From Bacteroidales bacterium (GTDB lineage Bacteria; Bacteroidota; Bacteroidia; Bacteroidales; UBA1402), in assembly GCA_017464285.1 (NCBI GenBank), contig JAFUDT010000013.1, positions 315,175-379,174 on the forward strand: a stretch of 64,000 nt of DNA, read 5' to 3'. The translations under genes were made by a program, and so were the position numbers. This document shows positions 1-7,758 of the stretch, in pieces; within the stretch, counting starts at the first letter, position 1, and the number at the start of each line of letters is the position of its first letter. Under the pieces are notes generated by a model. The model was not told the origin of the DNA. It was given only the letters and a program-made list of their open reading frames with translations, and searched no databases.

Positions 1-1965
1 GACGAGGTCAACACCCTGGTCATCCAGCCTCAGGTCTCCTACGGCTATAATTCCACGGTGAGCGAGCGTACCTACGAATACTATACCAACGGCGACACCA
101 CCAGCTGGGGCGATTCGCACAACAACAACAATTCCAAGAACCTGAACTCGAGCCTGAATGTCCTCTACAGCCGCCGCTCGATAGAGAAGCGGGGCCGTAC
201 GATGACCTTCAACCTCAGAGGCAGCTACGGCCGTAATGAGGGCGAGGGCTATAATATTTCCAACAAGTACATGCCGGGCGACTCCGCCCTGTTGCTCAAC
301 CAGAAGAACCTCAACACTTCGAACAATCTCTCGGCCTCGGCCCGGGTGTCGTTCGTGGAGCCGTTGTGGAATGTCAACAATGTCATCGAATTCAACGGAT
401 CGGTCAACTATTCGAAGCGCAATTCCCAGCGCAACCAGTATGACCTGAATGAACTGACGGGCGAGTACGACCTGTACAACGCCGAATACAGCAACGACTT
501 CGACAACATCAGCATGTCGGAAGACCTCTCGCTCAACTACAACTACCGGAGCGACTATATCAACCTGACGGCCGGCATGAGTGCGCAGCCTTCTCAGACC
601 TACAGCTACACGACCTATGGCGACGGCTCGGAACGCAACATCGAGAACAAGGTGTTCAACTATTCACCCTCGGTCAATCTGCGTTACAACGTCAAGGGCG
701 ACCGCCGCAACTATATCCGCGTCGAATACCGCGGACGCAACACCGAACCCACGGTCAACCAGATGCAGCCTGTCAAGAACAACACCAACCTGATGCATGA
801 GACGGTCGGTAATCCTTCGCTGCTGCCTTCCTTTGCCCATACGCTGCGGGTGCAGTACAACCACTCCAACCAGCAGACGCTCTCGTCGTTCAGCACGTCG
901 CTCAACAGTACCATCACCAAGGATGCCATGGTAAGCAACAGCATCTATGACGCTTCGGGCAAGCAGTACAATCAGACGGTCAATGCCGACAGGGCTCCTT
1001 ACAGCCTGGCCGGTACCCTCATGTACAACCGGCCCATTATCCGCAATCGCCTGCATCTGAATACCAATACTTCGGTCAACTATCAGGAGCGCATCGGCTA
1101 TTCGAGCCGCAATGTCGCCTTGGAGAACATCGACCCCGACGACATCATCGACGGCAAGCTGATGCTCGGTGACCGCAGCCTGACGCAAAACTACAGCGTC
1201 AGCGAGAACCTTTCGCTCACCCTGACCCACAACATCATCGAAGTGGGTCTGCGAGGACAGGCACGTTATTCGAATACCCTGAACAACCTGAACACCAATA
1301 TTGACCGTCAGACCTTCAACTGGTCGGCCTCGGGCAACGTCACTCTGCACCTGCCTTACGACCTGAATATCGACAACAATCTGAGTTACAGTGCCCGCCA
1401 GGGTTACGCAGGTTTCGACAAGAGCGAGCTGCTGTGGAACGCCAGTATCTCCAAACCGATATTCAAGAGAAAGTTCACCCTGACCCTGACGGCCAACGAT
1501 ATCCTGCGCCAGCGTCTGAACATCAACCAGAACATCGGCGACAACTCGGTGTCCTACACCCAGTCTGACATGCTGACATCCTACTTCCTGGTTTCCCTGA
1601 CCTATCGAGTACGTCGTTTCGGTGGTCGCTCCAATCGCGGCAGCGGCGGTCCGAGAGGACCCTTCAGCTTCGGTCAGCCTGCCGCCGGCGACAGCACGGC
1701 TACGACAACTACTGCGGCAGTGCCTTCTTCCACGGGAAGTGAGACGACGGTCAACGGCAGCTCGGCAAATTCCGGCAACAACACTGCCACATCAGGCGAT
1801 ACGCCGGCCGGCACCAATACCAACAACAATAACGCATCGGGCAACAATGGAAACAATGCCGGAGGCCGTGGCGGTAACCGTGGCGGCTACGGAGGCGGCG
1901 GTTTCGGGGGCGGCTACGGAGGCGGCGGTTTCGGTGGCGGCGGCGGAGGCGGTTTCGGACGCTGA
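1..1965 (+). CDS. Outer-membrane beta-barrel protein (TonB-receptor-like), 5' end outside the window
   Basis: The frame is already open at base 1, so the N-terminus (signal peptide, regulatory domain and plug) is missing and 654 residues are visible. They closely parallel the barrel half of the gene at 2999-5863, with the shared strings YYTNGD.TSWGD, NQMQPVKNN.NLM and NETVGN-type ETVGN.SLLP. That places it in the outer-membrane protein beta-barrel family (OMP_b-brl_3 type) that follows a carboxypeptidase-regulatory domain in Bacteroidota. After the last predicted barrel strand, at about nt 1620, comes a tail of roughly 115 residues rich in Ser, Thr, Asn and Gly that ends in GGGGF/GGGY repeats. 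Ligand is unknown; import of a peptide, glycan or metal complex is family-level inference. A GTG at 58 is an internal codon, not the start. Confidence 0.85.
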   Translation, partial: DEVNTLVIQPQVSYGYNSTVSERTYEYYTNGDTTSWGDSHNNNNSKNLNSSLNVLYSRRSIEKRGRTMTFNLRGSYGRNEGEGYNISNKYMPGDSALLLNQKNLNTSNNLSASARVSFVEPLWNVNNVIEFNGSVNYSKRNSQRNQYDLNELTGEYDLYNAEYSNDFDNISMSEDLSLNYNYRSDYINLTAGMSAQPSQTYSYTTYGDGSERNIENKVFNYSPSVNLRYNVKGDRRNYIRVEYRGRNTEPTVNQMQPVKNNTNLMHETVGNPSLLPSFAHTLRVQYNHSNQQTLSSFSTSLNSTITKDAMVSNSIYDASGKQYNQTVNADRAPYSLAGTLMYNRPIIRNRLHLNTNTSVNYQERIGYSSRNVALENIDPDDIIDGKLMLGDRSLTQNYSVSENLSLTLTHNIIEVGLRGQARYSNTLNNLNTNIDRQTFNWSASGNVTLHLPYDLNIDNNLSYSARQGYAGFDKSELLWNASISKPIFKRKFTLTLTANDILRQRLNINQNIGDNSVSYTQSDMLTSYFLVSLTYRVRRFGGRSNRGSGGPRGPFSFGQPAAGDSTATTTTAAVPSSTGSETTVNGSSANSGNNTATSGDTPAGTNTNNNNASGNNGNNAGGRGGNRGGYGGGGFGGGYGGGGFGGGGGGGFGR

Positions 1966-1983
1966 TCAACGCGGAATACGGAT

Positions 1984-2015
1984 AAATCCGGGGCGTAAGC
2001 TCCGGATTTTCTTTT
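1984..2015 (+). terminator. Rho-independent terminator after the first barrel gene
   Basis: An 11-bp stem (1984-1994 with 1999-2009, one G-U pair) closes on a GTAA tetraloop and is followed by TTTTCTTTT. It starts 19 bp after the stop codon of the barrel gene and separates it from the esterase gene. Confidence 0.9.
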
Positions 2016-2030
2016 CTGGTAAAATAACTG

Positions 2031-2038
2031 CATCTTTG
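2031..2038 (+). promoter_or_regulatory. Candidate -7 box for the SGNH esterase
   Basis: CATCTTTG differs by one base from the Bacteroidota -7 consensus TAnnTTTG. It lies 36 bp before the ATG at 2075 and directly after a terminator. No exact TTG stands 19 bp upstream, so this is a moderate call. Confidence 0.5.
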
Positions 2039-2074
2039 CAGCCACTCCGGCTGTTTGCCGATAATGGTTTTGCT

Positions 2075-2854
2075 ATGAGAAAGAATTCTGTGTGTATGAA
2101 AATACTGCCTTCCCTGATACTGGCCTTGTTGCTCAGTCTGAGCGCCTGTCATCGGGTAGAGGGCAGGCGAGTGGTGTTCATCGGCGATTCGGTCACCGAC
2201 GGCGGCTGGGGTCGCAGCAACGGCATGCCCCTGCCTTCCGATGAGCGCAATCACAAAGACCTGAACCATATCTATGGCCACAGCTATATGCTGTTTTGTG
2301 CCACCTGGTACGAAAGTCGCTATCCCGAGGCAGGTTTCGAGTTTTTCAACCGGGGCATCAGCGGTGACGACCTGCCCGGGCTGGCCGTCCGCTGGGAGCA
2401 GGATGTCCTTTCCCTGCAGCCCGATGTCTTGTCGGTGTTGGTGGGAATCAACGATGTCTATCGCTATCTGGAGCATCCGGGTGCCGTCGTCGACAGTTTC
2501 GACCTGGCCGGCTGGGAGAGTCAGTACCGCCGACTGCTCGGACTTGCCCGCCGGCAGAATCCCGCCGTGCACATTGTTCTGGTCACGCCCTTTATTGCCA
2601 AGGCCGGACGCAACGGACAGGCTGCCGGTTACGAGGCACACCGTGCACTGACAGACCGACTTGGCAGTGTGGTCAGGCGCTTGTCCACCGACTTCAACGC
2701 GGCTCTGGTGCCGGCGCAGGAACTCTTCGACCGTCTGCTGACAGACTATCCCGATGTCCCGGCCGAATACTGGATCTGGGACGGTATCCATCCCACTGCG
2801 GCCGGCCATCGCCGTCTTTCCGAACTTTGGCTTGAGTCGGCCGGGATCAGGTAA
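2075..2854 (+). CDS. SGNH/GDSL-type esterase lipoprotein
   Basis: The predicted protein has 259 residues. A lipoprotein signal peptide ends in the lipobox LSAC (Cys25), so it should be anchored in the envelope. The SGNH blocks appear in order: FIGDSVTDGG with nucleophile Ser39, NRGISGDD, VGINDVYR, and the C-terminal DGIHPTAAGH with Asp236 and His239. The family hydrolyses acyl or acetyl esters, often on carbohydrates, so deacetylation of a glycan near the cell surface is plausible but the substrate is not shown. The start at 2075 gives the signal peptide; an in-frame ATG at 2096 is an alternative. The longer open frame upstream runs through the preceding gene's tail and a terminator, so it was rejected. 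The gene sits alone between two barrel paralogues. Confidence 0.88.
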   Translation: MRKNSVCMKILPSLILALLLSLSACHRVEGRRVVFIGDSVTDGGWGRSNGMPLPSDERNHKDLNHIYGHSYMLFCATWYESRYPEAGFEFFNRGISGDDLPGLAVRWEQDVLSLQPDVLSVLVGINDVYRYLEHPGAVVDSFDLAGWESQYRRLLGLARRQNPAVHIVLVTPFIAKAGRNGQAAGYEAHRALTDRLGSVVRRLSTDFNAALVPAQELFDRLLTDYPDVPAEYWIWDGIHPTAAGHRRLSELWLESAGIR

Positions 2855-2870
2855 AGGAGCCCATAAAAGC

Positions 2871-2903
2871 GAGCAGGCCCTGTTTCCCCAACAGCGCCTG
2901 CTC
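2871..2903. terminator. Hairpin between convergent genes, probable bidirectional terminator
   Basis: A 14-bp stem with one mismatch (2871-2884 with 2890-2903) closes on TCCCC. It lies 16 bp after the esterase stop and about 95 bp after the stop of the convergent barrel gene. The - strand copy is followed by GCTTTTATGG, a weak U tract. A second, smaller inverted repeat (ATCATCG/CGATGAT) lies at 2953-2973. Confidence 0.65.
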
Positions 2904-2998
2904 TATCAAAACCTAAACCTGAATAAACACTTTCATATAGAAAGTGCGGGGTATCATCGTTGTTTCCGATGATGTATCCTTGATAAATGTCCTTTTTG

Positions 2999-5863
2999 TT
3001 ACATTATGAGCATACCTCCGCCGAATCCGCCGGGGAAGCCTCCGCCGCCGCGACGGCCGCCTCCGTTTCCGAAACCGTTTTCGGGTTGTGTCGCACCGCC
3101 GGCAAATTTAGCGATTTTGTACGTAACTGTCAACAAAAAGTACGAAGGAAGTGTATTATATTTATTATAAGAGATAAAATTGTCGCCGATATTCTGGCTG
3201 ATATTCAGTCGCTGGCGCAGTATGTCGGTCATACTCAGCGCGATAGTGATTTTATTCTTGATGGTCTTGTCGATAGAGGCATTCCACATGATTTCGCTTT
3301 GGTCGAAGCTGGCATAGCCGCTGCGGTCGCTGTAGCTGATGTCCGTGGCGATGTTGATGCTGTAGGGCAGGTGGATGTTGATGTTGCCGCTGCCGGACCA
3401 GTTCATGGTTTCCTGCCGGTTGCCGCTCAAAAGGTTGTGTGTGTTGCCGTAGCTGAAGGAACCCCGTGCGCCCACCTCGAAAATATCGTGTGTCAGCGTA
3501 AGCGAGAGATTCTCGTTGAAATTGTAGTTTTGGGTGCGGCTCTCGTCACCCAGAGGAAGGTCGGTGATGTCCAGATTCAGATCGGACAGCCGGCTGGTGT
3601 AGCCGATACGCTCCTGATATCCGAGCGTCGTACGGGTGTTCAGGTGCAGTCGGTTGGGAATGACCGGTGTGTTGTACATGAAGCTGCCGTTCAGATTGAA
3701 GGGCGAACGCCTGGCATTGACCGTCTGGTTGAACTGTTTTCCGGTGCCGTCGTAGATACTGTTGCTCACCAGGGCATTCTGGGTCATGGACCCGAACAGG
3801 GTGGCATTCCACGAGGAGAAGGTTTCGGCGTTATATTTGGTGGTAACCAGCCGGAGGTTCTGCGAATAGGCAGGCAGCAAGGAGGCGTTGCCGACCGTCT
3901 CGTTCATCAGGTTGCTGTTGTTCTTGACGGGCTGCATCTGCGTGATGCTGGGCTGCTGACTGTTGCCCCGGTATTCCATGCGCAGGAAGTTGCGCCTGTC
4001 GCCCAGATTGTAGCGGACGCTCAGGGTGGGCGAGAAGTTGACCACACTCTGATGCACGTCGTAGGGGTCTGAACCGTCTTTGTAATTGGTATGGCTGAAG
4101 TTCTGTGAGGGCTGTACCCGCATACCGGCCATCAGATTGAGCACGCCGTTGTTGTAGCGGTAGTTGGCCTCCAGTACCTCGGAATAGCTCTCGTTGCGGT
4201 AGTTGTTGCTGTATTCTGTATCGAGGACGGTGTATTCGCCTGTGGCATCCTGGTCGTACTGAAGTTTCTCGGAATTGCGTGTGTTGTAGTTGAATGAGGC
4301 CGACAGCTCGATGAAGTTCTTCAGATTCCAGAGCGGTTCGACATACGATCCGCGGAAGCCCAGACCGTAGGAATCGGAAGTGTTGGTGCTGTGCTGGTCG
4401 AGCAGTATGGTCGTGTCGGCGGTGTATTTGTGCGACAGGTTGCTGCCTTCACTCAGGGCGTTGCTGTAATTGCCGTTCATGTTGAAGGTGATGGTGCGCC
4501 CGGCCCTTTTGTTCGACTTATGGCTGAAGATCAGGTTGAGTCTCGAACTCAGATTGTCGTTGACGTTGCTGTTACGGGTGTCGCCCCAGCTGGTGCTGTC
4601 TCCGTTGGTATAGTAGTCATATTCGGACTGGCTGTTGCTCGTATTGTGGCTGTAGCTGATATTGGGCTGTACTATCAAGGTATTGAGCGTGTCGATTTTC
4701 CATTCCATTTCCAGACGGAGATTTCCGTTGTCGCTGTTGGACAGGGAGTTAGATCGGTTGTTGTTGGTCAGTGTGTCCCCAGACAGCCAGTTGTCGCGGC
4801 TGCTTTCCGTCATGTTGGTGTTGGTCGAATGGTTGTAGGAGGCGTCGCCGCCGATGAGCAGGTTCTCCGAGATGGCGGCATTGTTGTTCAGACCCACGTT
4901 CTGGGTGCTGGTAATACCGCTGCCGGCCCCCCAGCCCTGCATGCCGCGTCCACGGCCGCTGCGGGCGGTGTTGGTGTTGTTGGCGCCGGCCACCAGGGTG
5001 GTCTGGGTGTCTCCCATCATGAAGTTCAGGAAGGCATTGGCGTTGTAGCGGGCATCATCATCCCAAAATCTGCTCCAATCATAATTTTTGTCCGCATAAA
5101 CGCCAAGCCCCTGATCCAGGTCGGCGCCGCCGCCGGCGCTGACATTGCCGAAAACCCCTTTCTTACGGTTCTTTTTCAAGGTAATGTTGATGATTCGTTC
5201 GGTCTCGTCGTCTTCGAATCCGGTCAGTTTGGCCATGTCCGATTTTTCATCGATGATCTGTATTTTCTCCACCATGTCGGCCGTCAGGTTCTTGGTGGTC
5301 ATTTCGATGTCTCCGTCAAAGAACTTCTTGCCGTCTACCTTGATGCGGGAGATGGTTTCCCCGTTGACGGTGATGCTGCCGTTGTTGACCTCGAAGCCGG
5401 GCATACGCTTGAAAAGGTCTTCGACTACGGCGTTCTCGGCAGTCTTGAAAGCCGAGGCGTTGTATTCGACTGTATCGACCTTGACGATCATCTGGGCAGC
5501 CATTCCGGTGACCGACACGGCTCCCAGGTGCTGCGAGGTCTCCTCGATGAGGATGTTCTTCAGGATAAGGGAACGGTCTTTGACGCTGATATTCTGGAAA
5601 TAATCCTGGTATCCCAGGTATTTGACTTCGAGGATGAAGTCGCCGGCAGGAACGTTTTTCAGCGTGAAGCTGCCGTACTGGTCGGTAGTGGTACCGGTGA
5701 CCAGCGAGGAGTCGGCGGCCTGCAGCAGCCGGACGGTACTCATTTCTATTCCGCCTTCGGTGCTTTTATCCAGGACTTTGGATTGTATGGTATAGGTGGG
5801 AGCTGCCAGGGCACTGGTTGTCAGCCCTGTGAAGAGTAACAGAATGGTCAGAACTTTTCTCAT
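2999..5863 (-). CDS. TonB-dependent-receptor-like outer-membrane protein with carboxypeptidase-regulatory domain
   Basis: The protein has 954 residues. A signal peptide (MRKVLTILLLFTG to ALA) is followed by a carboxypeptidase-regulatory-like Ig fold of about 90 residues (GSFTLKNVPAGDF), a plug-like region with VEDLFKRMPGFEV and ETERIINITLKK, and a long barrel rich in alternating aromatic and polar strands. A short Gly/Arg-rich tail (GNGGGRRGGGGFPGG) follows and the end is MLIM rather than the usual aromatic residue. The start at 5863 was chosen because it gives a clean signal peptide; an open extension to 5932 adds 23 residues with no signal character. There is no SusD partner beside it. It is a paralogue of the partial gene at 1-1965 in inverted orientation. 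Cargo is unknown. Confidence 0.85.
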   Translation of the reverse strand: MRKVLTILLLFTGLTTSALAAPTYTIQSKVLDKSTEGGIEMSTVRLLQAADSSLVTGTTTDQYGSFTLKNVPAGDFILEVKYLGYQDYFQNISVKDRSLILKNILIEETSQHLGAVSVTGMAAQMIVKVDTVEYNASAFKTAENAVVEDLFKRMPGFEVNNGSITVNGETISRIKVDGKKFFDGDIEMTTKNLTADMVEKIQIIDEKSDMAKLTGFEDDETERIINITLKKNRKKGVFGNVSAGGGADLDQGLGVYADKNYDWSRFWDDDARYNANAFLNFMMGDTQTTLVAGANNTNTARSGRGRGMQGWGAGSGITSTQNVGLNNNAAISENLLIGGDASYNHSTNTNMTESSRDNWLSGDTLTNNNRSNSLSNSDNGNLRLEMEWKIDTLNTLIVQPNISYSHNTSNSQSEYDYYTNGDSTSWGDTRNSNVNDNLSSRLNLIFSHKSNKRAGRTITFNMNGNYSNALSEGSNLSHKYTADTTILLDQHSTNTSDSYGLGFRGSYVEPLWNLKNFIELSASFNYNTRNSEKLQYDQDATGEYTVLDTEYSNNYRNESYSEVLEANYRYNNGVLNLMAGMRVQPSQNFSHTNYKDGSDPYDVHQSVVNFSPTLSVRYNLGDRRNFLRMEYRGNSQQPSITQMQPVKNNSNLMNETVGNASLLPAYSQNLRLVTTKYNAETFSSWNATLFGSMTQNALVSNSIYDGTGKQFNQTVNARRSPFNLNGSFMYNTPVIPNRLHLNTRTTLGYQERIGYTSRLSDLNLDITDLPLGDESRTQNYNFNENLSLTLTHDIFEVGARGSFSYGNTHNLLSGNRQETMNWSGSGNINIHLPYSINIATDISYSDRSGYASFDQSEIMWNASIDKTIKNKITIALSMTDILRQRLNISQNIGDNFISYNKYNTLPSYFLLTVTYKIAKFAGGATQPENGFGNGGGRRGGGGFPGGFGGGMLIM

Positions 5864-6009
5864 TTTTAATCCATTATTTTTTAAACGTTTTTTTGATGTC
5901 GGCGGGCGGAAAAGGTTTAATGCCGGCACCATAATTTTGAGGTGGTGGGAATCTTCCCTCCTGACTGAAAAAAAACAGCGAAGTGTAATGATAATTTGGA
6001 CAATTCCGC

Positions 6010-6017
6010 TATTTTTG
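6010..6017 (+). promoter_or_regulatory. -7 box of the uronate/arabinose operon
   Basis: TATTTTTG matches TAnnTTTG exactly, 39 bp before the kduI start. The closest upstream TTTG (5995-5998) is only 11 bp away, so the -33 element is weak or displaced, as expected for a promoter that needs an activator. It is the only good promoter I see for the eight genes down to 16923. Confidence 0.65.
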
Positions 6018-6024
6018 CAGTTCT

Positions 6025-6049
6025 GTATATAATGTAAGCATTAACATAC
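6025..6049. promoter_or_regulatory. Candidate operator: inverted repeat at the expected transcription start of kduI
   Basis: TAATG (6030-6034) and CATTA (6039-6043) form a perfect inverted repeat around TAAG. GTAT (6025-6028) and ATAC (6046-6049) extend it with a one-base offset. It begins 8 bp after the -7 box, where a repressor would block initiation. No regulator gene is linked, so its identity (AraR, LacI or GntR type) is unknown. Confidence 0.4.
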
Positions 6050-6056
6050 CTCATTT

Positions 6057-6899
6057 ATGAAAACCAACTACGAAGTACGCTATGCGGCCCATCCGGCCGA
6101 TGCCAAGTCTTACGATACCCAGCGTATCCGTCAGGACTTCCTGATTGAAAAAGTGTTCGCCCCCGACGAAGTGAACATGGTCTATTCCATGTACGACCGT
6201 ATGGTGGTCGGCGGTGCCATGCCCGTCAAAGAGGCCCTGAAGCTGGAAGCCATCGATCCGCTGAAGGCCGGTTTTTTCCTGACCCGGCGCGAACTGGGCA
6301 TTTTCAATGTCGGCGGTGCCGGCCGCGTACGCCATGGCGACGAGGTGTTCGACCTGGATTACAAGCAGGCACTGTACCTGGGACGCGGCGACCGGGATGT
6401 CATCTTTGAGAGCCAGGACCCTGCCTGTCCCGCCAAGTTCTATTTCAACAGTACGACGGCCCATTGTACTTATCCCGACCGCAAAGTGACCAAGGCGGAA
6501 GCCGATGTCATGCATCTGGGCAGCCTGGAAGGCAGTAACGACCGTGTCATCAACCGTATGCTGGTCAGTCAGGTGCTGCCCACCTGCCAGTTGCAGATGG
6601 GTATGACCGAACTGGCTCCGGGCTCGGTCTGGAACACTATGCCGGCCCATGTGCACAGCCGTCGCATGGAAGCCTATTTCTACTTCGAGGTGCCCGAAGA
6701 CCACGCTGTCTGCCATTTCATGGGCGAGGTGGAGGAAACCCGCCATCTGTGGATGAAAGGCGACCAGGCGGTCCTTTCGCCCGAGTGGTCCATCCATTCT
6801 GCCGCCGCCACCCACAACTACACCTTCATCTGGGGCATGGGCGGCGAGAACCTCGACTACGGCGACCAGGACTTCTCGAAAATCACTGATTTGAAATAA
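6057..6899 (+). CDS. kduI: 5-dehydro-4-deoxy-D-glucuronate isomerase (KduI)
   Basis: This cytosolic zinc enzyme converts 5-keto-4-deoxyuronate, the product of unsaturated uronic acids released from pectin or glycosaminoglycans, to 2,5-diketo-3-deoxygluconate. At 280 residues it is close to the E. coli enzyme (278). The cupin metal site is intact: His198 and His200 in PAHVHSRRMEAYF, Glu205, and His247 in WSIHSAAA. These line up with E. coli His196, His198, Glu203 and His245 by an offset of two. It is the first gene of an operon, 22 bp ahead of kduD, which takes the next step. The later enzymes KdgK and KdgA are not in the window. Confidence 0.96.
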   Translation: MKTNYEVRYAAHPADAKSYDTQRIRQDFLIEKVFAPDEVNMVYSMYDRMVVGGAMPVKEALKLEAIDPLKAGFFLTRRELGIFNVGGAGRVRHGDEVFDLDYKQALYLGRGDRDVIFESQDPACPAKFYFNSTTAHCTYPDRKVTKAEADVMHLGSLEGSNDRVINRMLVSQVLPTCQLQMGMTELAPGSVWNTMPAHVHSRRMEAYFYFEVPEDHAVCHFMGEVEETRHLWMKGDQAVLSPEWSIHSAAATHNYTFIWGMGGENLDYGDQDFSKITDLK

Positions 6900-6921
6900 C
6901 AACAAATTAACTGAGCATATT

Positions 6922-7731
6922 ATGGACAATCTGAACATTTTTTCGCTGGCAGGCAAGAATGCCTGGATTACCGGCGCGAGCTATGGTATCGGTTTCAACA
7001 TCGCCAAGGCTTTTCATGCAGCCGGTATCAAGCATCTGGTATTTAACGACATCAATCAGGAACTGGTGAACCGGGGACTGGCCTCCTATAAGGAAGCCGG
7101 TATCGAGAACGTCAGCGGCTATGTCTGCGACGTGACCAAGGAAGATCAGGTCAAGGCGCTGGTGGACAGGATCCACGCCGAAGTCGGCCAGATCGACATC
7201 CTGGTCAATAATGCCGGTATTATCAAACGTATTCCGATGCACGAAATGAAGCGTGCCGAGTTCCAGCAGGTCATTGACATCGACCTGGTGGGTCCCTTTA
7301 TTGTTTCGAGCGCCGTTTTGCCCGAAATGATGGAACGCCGCGAGGGTAAGATCATCAATATCTGTTCGATGATGTCCGAGCTGGGACGCGAGACGGTCAG
7401 TGCCTATGCAGCAGCCAAGGGCGGTCTGAAGATGCTGACCCGCAATATCTGTTCGGAGTACGGCGAGTACAACATCCAGTGCAACGGTATCGGCCCGGGC
7501 TACATCGCTACGCCCCAGACCGCTCCGCTGCGTGAACGTCAGGCCGACGGCAGCCGTCATCCCTTCGATTCGTTCATCTGCGCCAAGACCCCGGCCGGAC
7601 GCTGGCTGGAACCCGAGGAACTGGGCGGTCCCGCTGTATTTCTGGCTTCCCATGCCTCAGACGCCGTGAACGGACACATACTCTATGTCGACGGCGGTAT
7701 CCTGGCCTATATCGGCAAACAACCCAAATAA
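6922..7731 (+). CDS. kduD: 2-dehydro-3-deoxy-D-gluconate 5-dehydrogenase (KduD), SDR family
   Basis: This short-chain dehydrogenase reduces 2,5-diketo-3-deoxygluconate to KDG with NAD(P)H, following KduI. The 269 residues carry a Rossmann motif TGASYGIGFNIA near the N-terminus, the structural NNAG (about residue 92), and the catalytic Tyr-Lys pair in SAYAAAKGG with the Ser in the preceding strand (NICSMMSE). Its function is assigned from position after kduI as well as family, since SDR sequence alone does not fix substrate; 3-ketosugar reductase activity remains possible. It lies 22 bp after kduI and 27 bp before the mutarotase gene. Confidence 0.92.
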   Translation: MDNLNIFSLAGKNAWITGASYGIGFNIAKAFHAAGIKHLVFNDINQELVNRGLASYKEAGIENVSGYVCDVTKEDQVKALVDRIHAEVGQIDILVNNAGIIKRIPMHEMKRAEFQQVIDIDLVGPFIVSSAVLPEMMERREGKIINICSMMSELGRETVSAYAAAKGGLKMLTRNICSEYGEYNIQCNGIGPGYIATPQTAPLRERQADGSRHPFDSFICAKTPAGRWLEPEELGGPAVFLASHASDAVNGHILYVDGGILAYIGKQPK

Positions 7732-7758
7732 TCGATTAACCGTTAAACAGTAAAGGAA

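Noticed and set aside
2953..2973. Small inverted repeat ATCATCG/CGATGAT as a terminator
   Set aside because: Seven-base stem with no T tract on either strand; noted only beside the stronger hairpin at 2871-2903.
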